Source: Psychrobacillus sp. OK028
GTDB lineage: Bacteria; Bacillota; Bacilli; Bacillales_A; Planococcaceae
Length of the DNA stretch: 54,566 nucleotides
Direction of reading: 5' to 3'
Assembly (NCBI RefSeq): GCF_900103605.1
Contig: NZ_FNHY01000015.1
Span: 1 to 54,566, forward strand
A program made the position numbers and the translations under genes. Positions 40,060-48,845 of the stretch are shown here, in pieces (within the stretch, counting starts at the first letter, position 1; each line of letters starts with the position of its first letter). The notes beneath the pieces were generated by a model that saw only the letters and a list, made by a program, of their open reading frames with translations, made no database searches and was not told the origin of the DNA.

Positions 40060-41013
40060 ATGAGAGGTTGGTTATTTTCAGGTACAAATAAACCACTAGA
40101 ATTGATTGAAAAAGAAGATCCAAAGGCGATTGCAGGTCACGTTGTTATAGACGTGAAAGCCGCTGGTCTATGCCATTCAGACGTTGCAGCATTGCAAGAT
40201 CCAGGCTGGATGCCACTTTTCCCAAATGGTCCTGTTATTATGGGACATGAGTTTGCAGGGGTTGTTATTGAAGTGGGTGAAGGTGTAGAAGGTTTTAAAG
40301 TTGGAGACCGCGTTGGGGCTAACCCAATGAATAGAGAAACAAAAGTAACTGCTGGTTATAATTATGACGGAGGATATGCTGAAAAAGTGCGTGTTCCTGC
40401 AGATCAATGTGTAGTCATTCCTGAAGGTGTTTCTTTTGTAGAAGGAGCAGCTTCAACAGATGCAGGTATCACAGCATATCGTGCTCTATTCAGTATTGGA
40501 CAAGCAAAAGAAGGTACAAAGTTAGGAATCATCGGTATCGGTGGACTTGGTCAATTTGCACTGCAAATGGCACTAATTAAAGGTTGCGAAGTGTACGCTA
40601 CAGATGTTTCTGAAGGTGCACGAAAACTTGCTGGAGAACTAGGAGCTCATAAGGTATTCGATACTGTTCTAGATATGAAAGAAGCAGAATGCGATGTCAT
40701 TGTTGACTTTGCTGGTTTTGGACAAACAACTTCTGATGCACTGGAAGCTGTAAGACCACAAGGTACAGTTGTAATTGTTGGTATGGGTAAATTAGAATCG
40801 AATATCAATACTTATTTAATGATTACAAAAGAAATTAAGCTTTTAGGAAGTAATGGTGGGTCAGTAGAAGACTTAAAAGGTGTATATGATTGTTTTGCTA
40901 CTGGAAAAATGAGTCCAAATCTTATTACAATTCCATTTGAAGAAGTGGACAAAGGTATTGAAAAATTGAAAAATCATGAAGTAAAAGGCCGATTAGTAGC
41001 TGTATTTGAATAA
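40060..41013 (+). CDS. Zinc-type alcohol dehydrogenase (MDR family)
   Basis: This 317-residue medium-chain dehydrogenase/reductase has catalytic zinc ligands Cys38 (GLCHSDV) and His63-Glu64 (GHEFAG). The third-ligand position near 151 reads STDAGITAY, with Asp in place of the common Cys, a known variant. The nucleotide fold is GIIGIGGLGQFALQ. The structural-zinc loop with four Cys is missing: after GDRVGANPMN comes DGGYAEK, and the protein is about 25-30 residues shorter than typical ADHs. The substrate is unknown. AGGAGGAG precedes the ATG. The divergent TetR-type gene probably regulates it. Confidence 0.87.
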   Translation: MRGWLFSGTNKPLELIEKEDPKAIAGHVVIDVKAAGLCHSDVAALQDPGWMPLFPNGPVIMGHEFAGVVIEVGEGVEGFKVGDRVGANPMNRETKVTAGYNYDGGYAEKVRVPADQCVVIPEGVSFVEGAASTDAGITAYRALFSIGQAKEGTKLGIIGIGGLGQFALQMALIKGCEVYATDVSEGARKLAGELGAHKVFDTVLDMKEAECDVIVDFAGFGQTTSDALEAVRPQGTVVIVGMGKLESNINTYLMITKEIKLLGSNGGSVEDLKGVYDCFATGKMSPNLITIPFEEVDKGIEKLKNHEVKGRLVAVFE

Positions 41014-41069
41014 ATAAATTTTCTTTATTAATGTTGAGGTTATGATAAAACAATCCTCTGAAATGAAAA

Positions 41070-41107
41070 AGCCTGTGAAATTTTGTCGTAAAATTTCACA
41101 GGTTTTT
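41070..41107 (+). terminator. Terminator of the dehydrogenase gene
   Basis: AGCCTGTGAAATTTT / AAAATTTCACAGGTTTTT is a 14-15 bp near-perfect stem with a 5-base loop. Confidence 0.92.
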
Positions 41108-41212
41108 AATATTGAAGCTAGTTATGTTCCAGCCTGCATTTATTGTTAAAAATATTTGTGAAAATAAAAAAATAGCTAGATTGAATTGAAATAGGAACCC
41201 AGCTTTTTAATT

Positions 41213-41282
41213 AAATCCACCAACATCTTTTTTTGCCACCTACACTCCGCACATTGTTAAGCGGTTGCTTGGTTGGAGTTAG
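41213..41282 (+). repeat. att-like repeat copy 3
   Basis: 41252-41282 matches CATTGTGAAGCGGTCGCTTGG...AGTTA of copy 1 at 28 of 30 positions. It is preceded by TCCACCAACATC and TTGCCACCTACACTCCGCA, the same flank as copy 2. A diverged copy of the terminator follows 290 bases later. Confidence 0.75.
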
Positions 41283-41289
41283 TAGTGTT

Positions 41290-41572
41290 ACCCCAAAATA
41301 AAAACGTTCCAAACAAAATAAACATTTTCCTTTTCAGCACACCAATAGAAATAAAGTTTTTCCAAAAATGCACGAGAAAAAGCCTGCCAAGCCCGATAGT
41401 TAAACAATCGTGAAAAAAAGCGTGGGAAAAGCCCGAAAAAGCGTAATCCTTTTTAAGGAAATGGGCAAAAAGCGGGGAAATAGGAAGACTTTATTTTAAA
41501 CGCCAACGGTGGAATTTGGGTTGGTGGGGGGTGTTTTTGAAAATGTGTTTTTCAACTGCACAGTATAATAAA
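41290..41572. other. Non-coding stretch rich in AAAAAGC words
   Basis: I see no gene in 41108-41726. Between att-like copy 3 and the displaced terminator, the plus strand is purine-rich. It repeats AAAAAGC(C/G) at about 41377, 41415, 41436 and 41466, with GGTTGGTGGGGGGTG near 41519-41533. No ribosome site or stable single hairpin was found. Confidence 0.4.
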
Positions 41573-41614
41573 AAAAGAACGAATTTCCTAAAGTGAAACT
41601 CGTTCTTTTTTTTT
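41573..41614. terminator. Displaced rlmCD-type terminator, bidirectional
   Basis: AAAAAGAACGAATTTC / GAAACTCGTTCTTTTT, with A and T runs on the two sides. It would also serve the convergent peptidase gene. Confidence 0.82.
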
Positions 41615-41726
41615 GAATGCCATAATAGAACTCTAGAAAAATATTCAAATTAAATTAAAGAAATATATTTGAAGAGATTTAGGAAATAATTATCCCTTAC
41701 AGATCCTTCACAGTGTTTCCACTACG

Positions 41727-43424
41727 TTAATGAATGTCTTGAATGATTTTTTCTAGGAATTCACCCATTCTCTTCACGGCTGCCTCTGAAAAATCAAAAC
41801 TGACCCCAGTTTCTTTATAAATTGACGCAATGGATTGATTGTTATCCGCGCTTGCACCTTTTTTAAAGGATTCGACAGCTTTCTCTGGATTGTTTCGATA
41901 ATTCTCAAGTATTTGTAGAGCACCAAGCATCGAGATGGAGTATTCAATAGTATAGAAAGGAACTTGGAAATAATGAAGGGTGCCTACCCAACTCATCCCT
42001 ATTGCATCCTCAAGCCCAGAAGTATCTACAGGGTTGAGACCATAACGGCTAGAAATTTCAAAGAATTTTTCATCACGCTCTTTGGCAGTGTGTTTTGGAT
42101 TCGTATACATCCAATGCTGGAAGAGGTCCCCTGATAATGGACCGAATAACATTGTGAATGCGCGTTTCAGCTCTTCCCGCTGTGCACTTTTAAATTCTTC
42201 TTCTTCTGGATAAAATTGATCAAGCTTATCCAATAAGAGCAATTCCATCCCATGAGAGTATAGTTCAGCAACTTCACTTCGGTCTTGGTGTTCCTCCAAG
42301 GGACCGTGCTCCGAAAACACAAGGTACGCATTTACCGCATGACCCATTTCATGAATTAATGCGATAAGAGAGAAAAAGGATGGACTAAGGTTAGCAAAAA
42401 CAAAGGTATCCTCGGAAACTGGTAAGATGGTACAGAAACCACCAGGGCTTTTCCCTTTCCGATCTCCAAGATCTAGTAACTTATGCGCTCTCATGTAATC
42501 AAAACGGTCTGCAAAATATGGGTCGGTCTTTCCTAACATCTCAGAAACACCATCCATAAGAGTAGACACCTCGGAGTATGGTGGTTTTTTCAATAGTTTA
42601 GCGGTGTTATCCCAAGGGCGATAAGTATCGACACCAAGCTTGGACTTAAAAACCTCTGCGAGTCGATTCCAAGCTGGAATAATATGTTTCTCTACATTTT
42701 CATGAAAGTCATAACAATCCTGGATGTTATACTCACGATTTTTGACAACAAACATATAATCACGATAATTTTCAAAGCCAGCATTTAAAGCAATTTGATG
42801 GCGTAGTTGAATGAGCTCATCCATAATGGCATCCATATCGGGCTTAATTTGACGATAGGCTGATATCATTGCGTGATAAGCTTTTTCTCGCACGGCTCTG
42901 TCTAGGTTATCGAGTTGGGATTCGATAAATGGAAAAGGCTTTTCCTCCCCCTCCCATTCAACTGTTAGTCCACTCATAATTTCACTATACTTAGTACAGA
43001 GTTCTTGTTCTTTTACAAGCAATGGAATGTTTTCTTCTCGAAACAGTTTAATTTTGGACTCACGAAAGCGTCGCATTAAGCCGTAATGGTTCTCATCTAA
43101 TTGATTTACATAAGGAGACTTACAGCATTTCTCATTCAGTTTTGCTTCATATTTCATTAAAAGTGGTTGAACGACTTGCTGATCGTGTAGATATGTTGAC
43201 TTGATGTCCGCATCCTCTGTGTTTCGGTTGAAGTCGACTTGGTGACCTGTCATCGCCTCCATAATTTTATTGATTAAATCTTTTTCATCCCTTAGCCACT
43301 TTTCTAGGTCAGAAACTGATTCAATCGGAACCTCAAGTAAACCTTGAAATTGAGCTTCGACACCTTCTACATCTTGTAAATCAATTAATTCTTTATAATA
43401 ATCATGACTTATATCTTGTGTCAT
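41727..43424 (-). CDS. M3-family oligoendopeptidase
   Basis: This 565-residue zinc metallopeptidase belongs to the M3 family (oligoendopeptidase F-like, cytoplasmic) and degrades short peptides. The zinc motif reads LIHEMGHAVNAYL (HExxH), with the third ligand Glu in DRSEVAELYSHGMELL downstream. The N-terminal helical part (VEGVEAQFQGLLEVPIE) and the C-terminal SMLGALQILENYRNNPEKA fit the family. A GGTGGAGAG site precedes the start on the minus strand. It lies between att-like copies 3 and 4 and diverges from degV. Confidence 0.92.
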   Translation of the reverse strand: MTQDISHDYYKELIDLQDVEGVEAQFQGLLEVPIESVSDLEKWLRDEKDLINKIMEAMTGHQVDFNRNTEDADIKSTYLHDQQVVQPLLMKYEAKLNEKCCKSPYVNQLDENHYGLMRRFRESKIKLFREENIPLLVKEQELCTKYSEIMSGLTVEWEGEEKPFPFIESQLDNLDRAVREKAYHAMISAYRQIKPDMDAIMDELIQLRHQIALNAGFENYRDYMFVVKNREYNIQDCYDFHENVEKHIIPAWNRLAEVFKSKLGVDTYRPWDNTAKLLKKPPYSEVSTLMDGVSEMLGKTDPYFADRFDYMRAHKLLDLGDRKGKSPGGFCTILPVSEDTFVFANLSPSFFSLIALIHEMGHAVNAYLVFSEHGPLEEHQDRSEVAELYSHGMELLLLDKLDQFYPEEEEFKSAQREELKRAFTMLFGPLSGDLFQHWMYTNPKHTAKERDEKFFEISSRYGLNPVDTSGLEDAIGMSWVGTLHYFQVPFYTIEYSISMLGALQILENYRNNPEKAVESFKKGASADNNQSIASIYKETGVSFDFSEAAVKRMGEFLEKIIQDIH

Positions 43425-43597
43425 AGATAACTCTCCACCTCTTTTATGTTATTATAATTATCTCAATAATTATATGTCACATTTCTAATTATTAGGTCTC
43501 GATTTTTCCAAAATATCAACTATGGTTGTCTTAATGGAAGATGATAGAATTTACTTTTTAACGGGAAAAAGCTTTATAAAAAGAGTTTAAACTCATC

Positions 43598-43625
43598 AAA
43601 CACCCCATGTGCACTCGGCACATTG
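43598..43625 (+). repeat. Possible further remnant of the att-like flank
   Basis: CCCATGTGCACTCGGCACATTGAAA resembles CCACATACACTCCGCACATTGTGAA of copies 2-4 at about 20 of 25 positions. It lies in the 365-bp gap between the peptidase and degV genes, in which I see no gene. The match is short and could be chance. Confidence 0.35.
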
Positions 43626-43789
43626 AAAATAATAATATAGTGTAGTCCCTTAATTTGTTGTTGAAATGCCCTTATTTGAGGGAGTTTTCTGATTATTTGT
43701 ATGGATAATTTCTCCTGATAGTGTATATTTAGGATAACTAAAATAAATAAGTACGCAGGAATGACTGTCTTATTTGAAAGGAATGTACA

Positions 43790-44641
43790 ATGAGCAGGAT
43801 TATTTTTTCGACAGAAAGTGGAGCGGATATACCGAAAGAACTGGTTGAAAAACATCAAATTCAAGTAGTACCGATGCATGTCATCATGGATGGGAAGGAT
43901 TATTTGGATGGGGATCTATCTGTAGAGGAAGTTTTTGATTATCATAGTCGCACCAAAAAAATACCATCTACTACAGCAACGAATGTACATGAGTATCATG
44001 AATTGTTTACAAAGATTAGAAAAACTTTTCCTGATAGCATCATTATTCATATTGGATACACGTCAAAAGCATCTGCTTCCTTTCAAAGTGCGTTAATTGC
44101 AGCGGAAGATTTTGAAAATCTTTTCCTAATTGATGCGCTAAACGTTACAGGTGGATTAGCTGCAATCATGATGCATGCGGTAACTATGCTTAAGGAAGAA
44201 CCTTCCATTAGCCATGTTGACTTAATAGGAAAAATAGAATCTGTAGTTCCTAAAACAAGACTGGCTTTCCTTCCTGGCAGTTTAGATTTTCTAAGAGCGG
44301 GTGGACGGGTAAGTAATGTTGCTTATATTGGAGGGGTATTATTAAAAATAAAGCCCTGCATTGAATTAATAGAAGGAAAGCTTGTTTCAACTAGAAAATA
44401 TCGGGGGAGTATGAGCATAGTTGCAGAAAAACTCATGCGAGATTACTTAAAGCAATACGATATTAATAGAAAACAGCTGTATTTGATCTACTCTATCGGA
44501 CTTGATGAAAGTATTAAGAAAAGAATGGATGAAATAGCAAAGGAAACTGGTTTCGAAAATGTAACATGGATGCAAGCAGGTGCAATGATTTCTACCCATG
44601 CTGGTCCTGGAGGTTTTGGGATTGCAGGACTAGAATATTAG
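43790..44641 (+). CDS. DegV-family fatty-acid-binding protein
   Basis: DegV-family proteins bind a fatty acid; in Firmicutes, FakB members present it to the kinase FakA. The 283-residue protein has the family pattern IFSTESGADIPKELVEKH, IPSTTATNVHEYHELF, HIGYTSKASASFQSA, RLAFLPGSLDFLRAGGRVSN and a C-terminal GAMISTHAGPGGFGIAG. A GAAAGGAATG site precedes the ATG. Which lipid it binds cannot be told from sequence. A degenerate att-like copy lies just downstream. Confidence 0.9.
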   Translation: MSRIIFSTESGADIPKELVEKHQIQVVPMHVIMDGKDYLDGDLSVEEVFDYHSRTKKIPSTTATNVHEYHELFTKIRKTFPDSIIIHIGYTSKASASFQSALIAAEDFENLFLIDALNVTGGLAAIMMHAVTMLKEEPSISHVDLIGKIESVVPKTRLAFLPGSLDFLRAGGRVSNVAYIGGVLLKIKPCIELIEGKLVSTRKYRGSMSIVAEKLMRDYLKQYDINRKQLYLIYSIGLDESIKKRMDEIAKETGFENVTWMQAGAMISTHAGPGGFGIAGLEY

Positions 44642-44698
44642 AAAAAGTTTTGAAAAAACATCTTTGACATATAAAAATATTTATAAATAGTATTCGTG

Positions 44699-44770
44699 TA
44701 AACCCACTAGCATCACTTATGTTGCCACATATACTCCGCGCATTTTGAAGGGTCCCGAGCGTGGAGTTGG
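44699..44770 (+). repeat. att-like repeat copy 4 (degenerate)
   Basis: GTTGCCACATATACTCCGCG (44721-44740) is close to the flank of copies 2 and 3. It is followed by CATTTTGAAGGGTC and GTGGAGTTGG, a diverged rlmCD-type tail. It marks the last trace of the series. Confidence 0.6.
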
Positions 44771-44775
44771 TATAA

Positions 44776-44818
44776 AAAAAGCAGTTGATAGAGAAGTATC
44801 CATACCATCTGCTTTTTT
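44776..44818 (+). terminator. Intrinsic terminator downstream of degV
   Basis: AAAAAGCAGTTGATA / CATACCATCTGCTTTTTT forms an imperfect stem with a T run. Confidence 0.6.
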
Positions 44819-44875
44819 GTGATAACTATAATAAGGAATAGATGTTTAACTGCAAATCTTTATCCTTAAACATAG

Positions 44876-44935
44876 AAAACCCCCCATTTAGAAGTAGATT
44901 ATCGAAAACCTACTATACCAAATGGGGGTTTTTAC
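44876..44935. terminator. Bidirectional terminator between degV and phoX
   Basis: AAAACCCCCCATTT and AAATGGGGGTTTTT pair around a 30-base loop. A and T runs on both sides suit the two convergent genes. Confidence 0.85.
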
Positions 44936-45043
44936 TATATTCGCTGATATTATTTATATCCGAAACGCATATGTTAACAAAAAACTAGATTATTTTTCGG
45001 TTGTCTCGAACCGTCTCGGCGTTTCAAACCTATTACTTTATTA

Positions 45044-46795
45044 TTATTTTTTTATAGAAGGCATTTTAATATAACCGATGTTGCCCGGATTTTGAGAACC
45101 TACCATTAAATAGGCATGTCCATTTAAATCATCGATGGCTTGAATACCGGTTACTTCACCACCATCTGGAGCAGAAATAATTCGAGAAAGTTTCTTTGTA
45201 TCAACGTTATAAGCCCAGCCAACATTATTTACATGATTGCCGGTGTCTTCAGCAATAAACAAAGTTCTCAAGTTTTCAGAGTAGACAATATTGTCCGGAT
45301 TTGCAATGCTATCAAGATCAGCTTTGTTACCTTCAGCGTCTTTCGGGATGTCTTTACCTACTAAAATAGCAGACATAGTAGTAACAACATAATCACTATC
45401 AATTGCTCTACCATCACGGTCCGTTTGTCCTTCAGCTATATTCATTTCATAAATACCGCCAGCGTTAATTTTTGGTAAGCGAATATCGTCTACAGGATCA
45501 TTTGAGTTTTCCTCCATGGCTTTTGCGATTGTAGACATAGCCATGTAAATTTTGTTATCTGCTTTGTTGAATGTGAGTGTTTCCATTTTATTAAATTCAG
45601 AAGTTGCTCCAAGCATAGCACCATAACGGCGGGATTCAAGGAACGCAGCCGCATTTTCCATACCTGGTTTGACTTTCAAATATTCTTCACCAGATGAAGT
45701 TTTAATATGGCTGAATCCATTGGCTTTTGCATAAGCAGCATCGTTAGTCGTTTCAAAAATATCACTAAAAGTAAGATTTTCTGCAAGTTCTTTAATTTCT
45801 TCATCGGTTGCATGTCCTAATTTAATCCACTTCATATTACCAGCACCGCCGTTTTCAGCACTAGTTTGCTCAAATTTTGCCGCATATAACGTCCCAGCTG
45901 ATAAATCCTTAGCTTCGTCTGCAATATACATAAAGGACATCACATAATCGCCGTCATCCCCATAATATACCGTGCGATTATCTGGTGCGACTGTTACATT
46001 TTCAAAAGATAAGCGCCCCATACTGTGGTGTTTAACCGCTTCTGCTTTCCCATTTGGATGAACGGATACTTCTGTTGTATAGCCGTAAAGGTAAGGGTTT
46101 CCAATTGCATTTGGATTTTGATAATAGTTGCGAGCAAATTGAGTTACACTAGATTTTTCTGGATTTGCTTCATGAGCACGAGCATTCGGTTCATATTCTT
46201 CACTGCCTAAATGAGTATTCCAAGGTGATAAAATTCCAGCACAAGGTGTCCAAACTCCTCCATAAGCTGAAAAATCAATTGGCTCGATATCAGTGATTTT
46301 CATCTCACCGGTTTTCTTATCCTGTTTTACTGTATTTAAATATAACGCTCTTGGAACTGTTCCAATTTCATTATTTGGCATACTTTCAAAATGGCTGATC
46401 ATGTGTAATTTGCCGCTTTTTCCATTTACACTGAGGAGTGAGTTAGCGTCTGGTGAAGTGGAAACTATAGGCTCGCCCTTTGCATTTGTAATGATATTGC
46501 CGTTGATGTCGTATGCGGCACCTAAAATTTTTCCGTTAATGACATCGCCTGGCTTAGCTAGTGGAGTGTAATCCAAATTTAACGTTTTTTCAGTACCATC
46601 ATTTAATGTAACTTTTACTTTTGCTTCACTGTACATCGTTGATTTTTCCTCAGTAGTAGCAGGTACAGGCATGCTGATAAATTCAACCGATTTTACAGTA
46701 TCAATTGGTTTGTTTGGTTGAGCCAACACATTGGCTGCAGAAGGAAACAGAATTGCTGCACTTAATAATGGAATGATGATTTTTTTCTTATTCAT
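45044..46795 (-). CDS. phoX: PhoX-family secreted phosphatase (DUF839)
   Basis: This 583-residue exported protein belongs to the PhoX family of Ca/Fe-dependent alkaline phosphatases. A signal peptide (KKKIIIPLLSAAILFPSAANVLAQ, cut near residue 25) is present. The family segment GGVWTPCAGILSPWNTHLGSEEY (~184-206) contains the Cys known to bind the Fe pair, and later GDDGDYVMSF and EDTGNHVNNVGWAY. Most PhoX proteins leave by the Tat route with an RR motif; here the start is KKK with no twin Arg, so Sec export is expected. GGAGGTAA precedes the ATG. TTAACA repeats upstream may be Pho boxes. Confidence 0.85.
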   Translation of the reverse strand: MNKKKIIIPLLSAAILFPSAANVLAQPNKPIDTVKSVEFISMPVPATTEEKSTMYSEAKVKVTLNDGTEKTLNLDYTPLAKPGDVINGKILGAAYDINGNIITNAKGEPIVSTSPDANSLLSVNGKSGKLHMISHFESMPNNEIGTVPRALYLNTVKQDKKTGEMKITDIEPIDFSAYGGVWTPCAGILSPWNTHLGSEEYEPNARAHEANPEKSSVTQFARNYYQNPNAIGNPYLYGYTTEVSVHPNGKAEAVKHHSMGRLSFENVTVAPDNRTVYYGDDGDYVMSFMYIADEAKDLSAGTLYAAKFEQTSAENGGAGNMKWIKLGHATDEEIKELAENLTFSDIFETTNDAAYAKANGFSHIKTSSGEEYLKVKPGMENAAAFLESRRYGAMLGATSEFNKMETLTFNKADNKIYMAMSTIAKAMEENSNDPVDDIRLPKINAGGIYEMNIAEGQTDRDGRAIDSDYVVTTMSAILVGKDIPKDAEGNKADLDSIANPDNIVYSENLRTLFIAEDTGNHVNNVGWAYNVDTKKLSRIISAPDGGEVTGIQAIDDLNGHAYLMVGSQNPGNIGYIKMPSIKK

Positions 46796-46839
46796 TAAAT
46801 TACCTCCAATAGGGTTAATTAATTTTGTTCCACTTATGA

Positions 46840-46881
46840 TGTTAAATTTGTGATGTTAAGGAGCTATTAAAAAATTGTAAA
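46840..46881 (-). promoter_or_regulatory. Candidate PhoP-binding repeats upstream of phoX
   Basis: On the minus strand TTTACA (46876-46881), TTAACA (46854-46859) and TTAACA (46840-46845) lie in the same direction. Their starts are about 22 and 14 bases apart, with a weak TAATAG between the first two. PhoP boxes are TT(A/C/T)ACA repeats about 11 bases apart, so the spacing is only partly right. Confidence 0.35.
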
Positions 46882-47063
46882 TTTTTTAGATTATAATAAA
46901 AAGCAAACTATATTCCTATGTTTTATAAGAATAAGAAGTTAATAATTTAGGTCTTTAGACGCTATAAATCTATTTATTGAAGGTTTACAACAACTGAACT
47001 GATTGGTATATTAAGTGTTAATACCAACAAATAAAATATTGATGAGGGAAAAGGGGTTTGAAA

Positions 47064-47573
47064 ATGGATGTAAGATACCCAATTGGAGAATTACAAGTTC
47101 CTGAAAAAGTAACATTAGAAAATATGAAAGAATGGTTAAAGGAAATCAAAACGTATACGGCGCGACTTAGAGAAACTGTTGACACTTTAAGTGATGACGA
47201 ATTAAACAAAACTTATCGTGAAGGTGCCTGGACAGTTCGCCAGCTTGTTCATCATATTGCAGATTCTCAGTTGAATATGTATCAACGATTGAAGTTAGCT
47301 TTAACTGATGAGAATCCATTAGTACCAGGTTTTAATGAAGAAAAGTGGGCTATTCAACCGGATACATTGCTTCCAGTAGAAAGTTCTATTAAAATGTTAG
47401 AAGGAATAAATGAGCGAATCGTATCTTTAGGGCAGAGTTTAACGGAAGAACAATTAGATCGAGTATTTACTCATCAAACAAACGGCGAAATAAAAGTAGC
47501 GAAAAAAGTTGCAAAATTAGCTTGGCACGAAGAGCATCACTTAGCCCATATAAAAATCGCATTATCAAAATGA
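47064..47573 (+). CDS. yfiT: DinB-like metal-dependent hydrolase YfiT
   Basis: This 169-residue protein belongs to the YfiT branch of the DinB/BstA four-helix family. Members bind a metal through three His; here they are probably in VHHIADSQ (residue ~75) and WHEEHHLAHI near the C-terminus. The opening MDVRYPIGELQVPE and YREGAWTVRQLVHHIADS match B. subtilis YfiT. The reaction is unproven, with thiol-transfer activity suggested for relatives. I chose ATG 47064 after AAAAGGGG; a TTG two codons upstream is less likely. Confidence 0.85.
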   Translation: MDVRYPIGELQVPEKVTLENMKEWLKEIKTYTARLRETVDTLSDDELNKTYREGAWTVRQLVHHIADSQLNMYQRLKLALTDENPLVPGFNEEKWAIQPDTLLPVESSIKMLEGINERIVSLGQSLTEEQLDRVFTHQTNGEIKVAKKVAKLAWHEEHHLAHIKIALSK

Positions 47574-47618
47574 AATAATATATAGAAGTTTGACTCAACT
47601 AAATAGTGATGAAATATA

Positions 47619-47674
47619 AAAAGCAGACGGTATAGAAGTGCGATTATGCACCTCTAATTAACCGTCTGCTTTGC
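47619..47674. terminator. Long hairpin terminator after yfiT
   Basis: AAAGCAGACGGT / ACCGTCTGCTTT is perfect over 12 bp, with an inner stem AGTGC/GCAC. A short T run follows. A related but degraded hairpin lies at 44776-44818. Confidence 0.82.
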
Positions 47675-47796
47675 TTCTGTTTTTTCGAGTAGCAAACATG
47701 TTAGAAGAAAAATTAAAAAAGCTAGGTTATACTATAAAAATGACTTTATCATTTTAACCTATAGATACACCATAGTGAGAGGATTTGAAATTTAGT

Positions 47797-48777
47797 ATGA
47801 TAGATAATTTTTGGCAAGATTTACCGCGTCCATTTTTCGTACTTGCGCCAATGGAAGATGTGACGGATGTTGTGTTTCGTCAAGTCGTAAGTAAAGCCGG
47901 TAGACCGGATGTATTTTTCACAGAGTTTACAAACTCAGATAGCTATTGTCATCCGGAAGGACAGAAAAGTGTGCGTGGTCGTTTAATATTTACAGAAGAC
48001 GAACAACCAATGGTGGCACATATTTGGGGGGATAATCCCGAGTATTTCCGTCAAATGAGTTTAGGTATGGCAGAGCTAGGATTTAAAGGTATTGATATTA
48101 ATATGGGATGCCCTGTTCCGAATGTAGCAACCAGAGGAAAGGGAAGTGGACTGATCCTCCGTCCAGATGTTGCAGCCGAACTTATACAAGCCGCAAAAGC
48201 AGGAGGTTTGCCTGTTAGTGTGAAGACAAGACTTGGTTTTACAGAGATAGAGGAGTGGCAGGACTGGCTAACCCATATATTGAAGCAAGACATCGCAAAT
48301 CTTTCCATTCATCTGCGAACACGGAAGGAAATGAGTCAAGTAGATGCCCATTGGGAGCTGATTCCGAAAATTAAAAAATTACGAGATCATATCGCACCGA
48401 ATACACTATTAACCATTAACGGCGACATTCCTGACCGTCAAAAAGGTTTAGAGCTTGCTGAAAAATACGGTATTGACGGAGTTATGATTGGACGAGGTAT
48501 TTTTAAAAATCCTTTTGCTTTCGAAAAAGAACCGCAAGAGCATAGTACTACGGAATACCTTGATCTTCTACGATTGCAACTGGATCTTCAAGATCAATAT
48601 GCAGCAGAATTGCCACGCTCCATCACAGCACTGCATCGCTTTTTCAAAATTTATGTCAAAGGGTTCCGTGGAGCCGGTGAACTAAGGAATCAATTGATGA
48701 ACACAAAGTCAACTGATGAAGTGCGTGCATTGCTCGATAGTTTTGAGTCAAAGAATGCTGATGAGACCTGGGACTAA
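47797..48777 (+). CDS. tRNA-dihydrouridine synthase
   Basis: This FMN enzyme reduces uridines in the tRNA D-loop. Of about 326 residues, the TIM-barrel start [16 protein letters not shown] is close to the N-terminus. [22 protein letters not shown] follows, with the catalytic Cys in MGCP, then [23 protein letters not shown] and [13 protein letters not shown]. The start is uncertain: ATG 47797 ([13 protein letters not shown]) fits homologues but is 13 bases from GAGAGGA, while TTG 47785 is too close to it. Which D-loop position it modifies cannot be told. Confidence 0.92.
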   Translation: MIDNFWQDLPRPFFVLAPMEDVTDVVFRQVVSKAGRPDVFFTEFTNSDSYCHPEGQKSVRGRLIFTEDEQPMVAHIWGDNPEYFRQMSLGMAELGFKGIDINMGCPVPNVATRGKGSGLILRPDVAAELIQAAKAGGLPVSVKTRLGFTEIEEWQDWLTHILKQDIANLSIHLRTRKEMSQVDAHWELIPKIKKLRDHIAPNTLLTINGDIPDRQKGLELAEKYGIDGVMIGRGIFKNPFAFEKEPQEHSTTEYLDLLRLQLDLQDQYAAELPRSITALHRFFKIYVKGFRGAGELRNQLMNTKSTDEVRALLDSFESKNADETWD

Positions 48778-48800
48778 GTGAATGATCACTTTTTGAAATG

Positions 48801-48837
48801 AAAAAACAGTGAGTAAGATTCAACTCACTGTTTTTTA
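48801..48837. terminator. Bidirectional terminator between dus and ytoQ
   Basis: AAAAAACAGTGAGT / ACTCACTGTTTTTT is a perfect stem with A and T runs, shared by the two convergent genes. Confidence 0.9.
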
Positions 48838-48845
48838 TTTTGGTA

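Noticed and set aside
44776-47674. Related hairpins at 44776-44818 and 47619-47674 as ends of one mobile segment around phoX-yfiT
   Set aside because: The similarity is limited to AAAGCAG...CTGCTTT terminator arms and is not enough to claim an element.
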